Below, piece by piece: positions 63,771 to 64,000 of a stretch of 64,000 bases of DNA. The translations under genes and the position numbers were made by a program. The DNA comes from Streptomyces sp. CNQ-509. Lineage in GTDB: Bacteria; Actinomycetota; Actinomycetes; Streptomycetales; Streptomycetaceae. The notes under the pieces are model-generated. The model was not told the DNA's origin, searched no databases, and saw only the letters and a program-made list of their open reading frames with translations. The DNA is taken from contig NZ_CP011492.1 in NCBI RefSeq assembly GCF_001011035.1, positions 6,131,447 through 6,195,446 of the forward strand, read 5' to 3'. How positions within the stretch are numbered: the stretch's first letter is position 1; each line of letters begins with the position of its first letter.

Positions 63771-64000
63771 TCAGACCCGGCGGAGGACCGCGACGACCTT
63801 GCCGAGGATCGTCGCCTCGTCGCCCGGAATCGGCTGGTACGCCGCGTTGTGCGGGAGCAGCCACACGTGGCCGTCCTCGCGCTTGAAGCGCTTGACCGTG
63901 GCCTCGCCGTCCAGCATCGCGGCGACGATGTCGCCGTTCTCGGCGACCGGCTGGCGGCGCACCGCGACCCAGTCCCCGTCGCAGATCGCCGCGTCGATCA
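63771..64000 (-). CDS. lexA: SOS repressor LexA, C-terminal part (gene continues beyond window)
   Basis: The last 75 or so codons are present; the N-terminal DNA-binding part lies past the right edge. The visible region is the S24 autoprotease end: [20 protein letters not shown], the catalytic Lys in DGEATVKRF, and the conserved tail [20 protein letters not shown]. LexA represses recA by binding the box at 61.38 kb and cleaves itself on RecA filaments. It is convergent with recA-recX, which places repressor and coprotease genes side by side. Confidence 0.95.
   Translation of the reverse strand, partial: IDAAICDGDWVAVRRQPVAENGDIVAAMLDGEATVKRFKREDGHVWLLPHNAAYQPIPGDEATILGKVVAVLRRV

Overview
The window is very GC-rich chromosomal DNA from a streptomycete or a close relative. 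The 23S and 5S rRNA sequences are actinobacterial. The gene content matches a Streptomyces core: osaC/osaAB osmoadaptation genes, clgR beside pgsA and cinA, gluABCD, a second RelA/SpoT homologue, a DesD-like siderophore synthetase pair, and recA-recX-lexA. I see no phage, transposase, integrase, tRNA or CRISPR array.

Layout. 1-2.9 kb: 3' part of a 23S rRNA gene, then 5S rRNA and a strong terminator. 2.9-12.3 kb: divergent osaC and osaA-osaB, with a sigma-B-like promoter in the gap. OsaA carries ten tandem 92-residue HAMP-type repeats. 12.3-19.5 kb: ftsK, a RodZ-like membrane HTH protein, and the overlapping string rimO-pgsA-cinA followed by clgR. 19.5-27.6 kb: a Nei-type DNA glycosylase, a two-component pair whose kinase has extra C-terminal membrane segments, and the large helicase Lhr. 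27.6-32.4 kb: AraC regulator, azlC-azlD, an alpha/alpha-toroid protein, a DUF3046 protein and an AI-2E permease. 32.4-38.3 kb: a two-component system divergent from the glutamate ABC importer gluABCD, which has a hairpin after the binding-protein gene. 38.4-51.0 kb: FAD monooxygenase, then mostly minus-strand housekeeping genes (dapF, miaA, a LigB-fold pseudoenzyme, miaB, hflX, a secreted M1 peptidase and an RSH protein with a TTA codon). 51.1-58 kb: dinG and an orphan three-gene NIS siderophore locus (synthetase, acyltransferase, synthetase). 58.1-64 kb: lipoprotein-type serine protease, orphan TAXI binding protein, methyltransferase, SOS-controlled recA-recX, and the 3' end of lexA.

How the genes work together. 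OsaABC is an osmotic-stress/sigma-B module. FtsK, the RodZ-like protein and PgsA serve the envelope and division. RimO, MiaA, MiaB and HflX modify or service the translation machinery. RecA, RecX, LexA, DinG, Lhr and Nei form a repair-rich set. A LexA box lies directly upstream of recA.

Several genes (ftsK, rimO, azlC, the toroid protein, the DUF3046 gene, dapF, the LigB-like gene, dinG and the methyltransferase) lack a clear Shine-Dalgarno and have a TANNNT-like -10 element 6-8 nt before the start codon. This suggests leaderless transcripts. All functional calls come from reading motifs and gene order; no database search was run.
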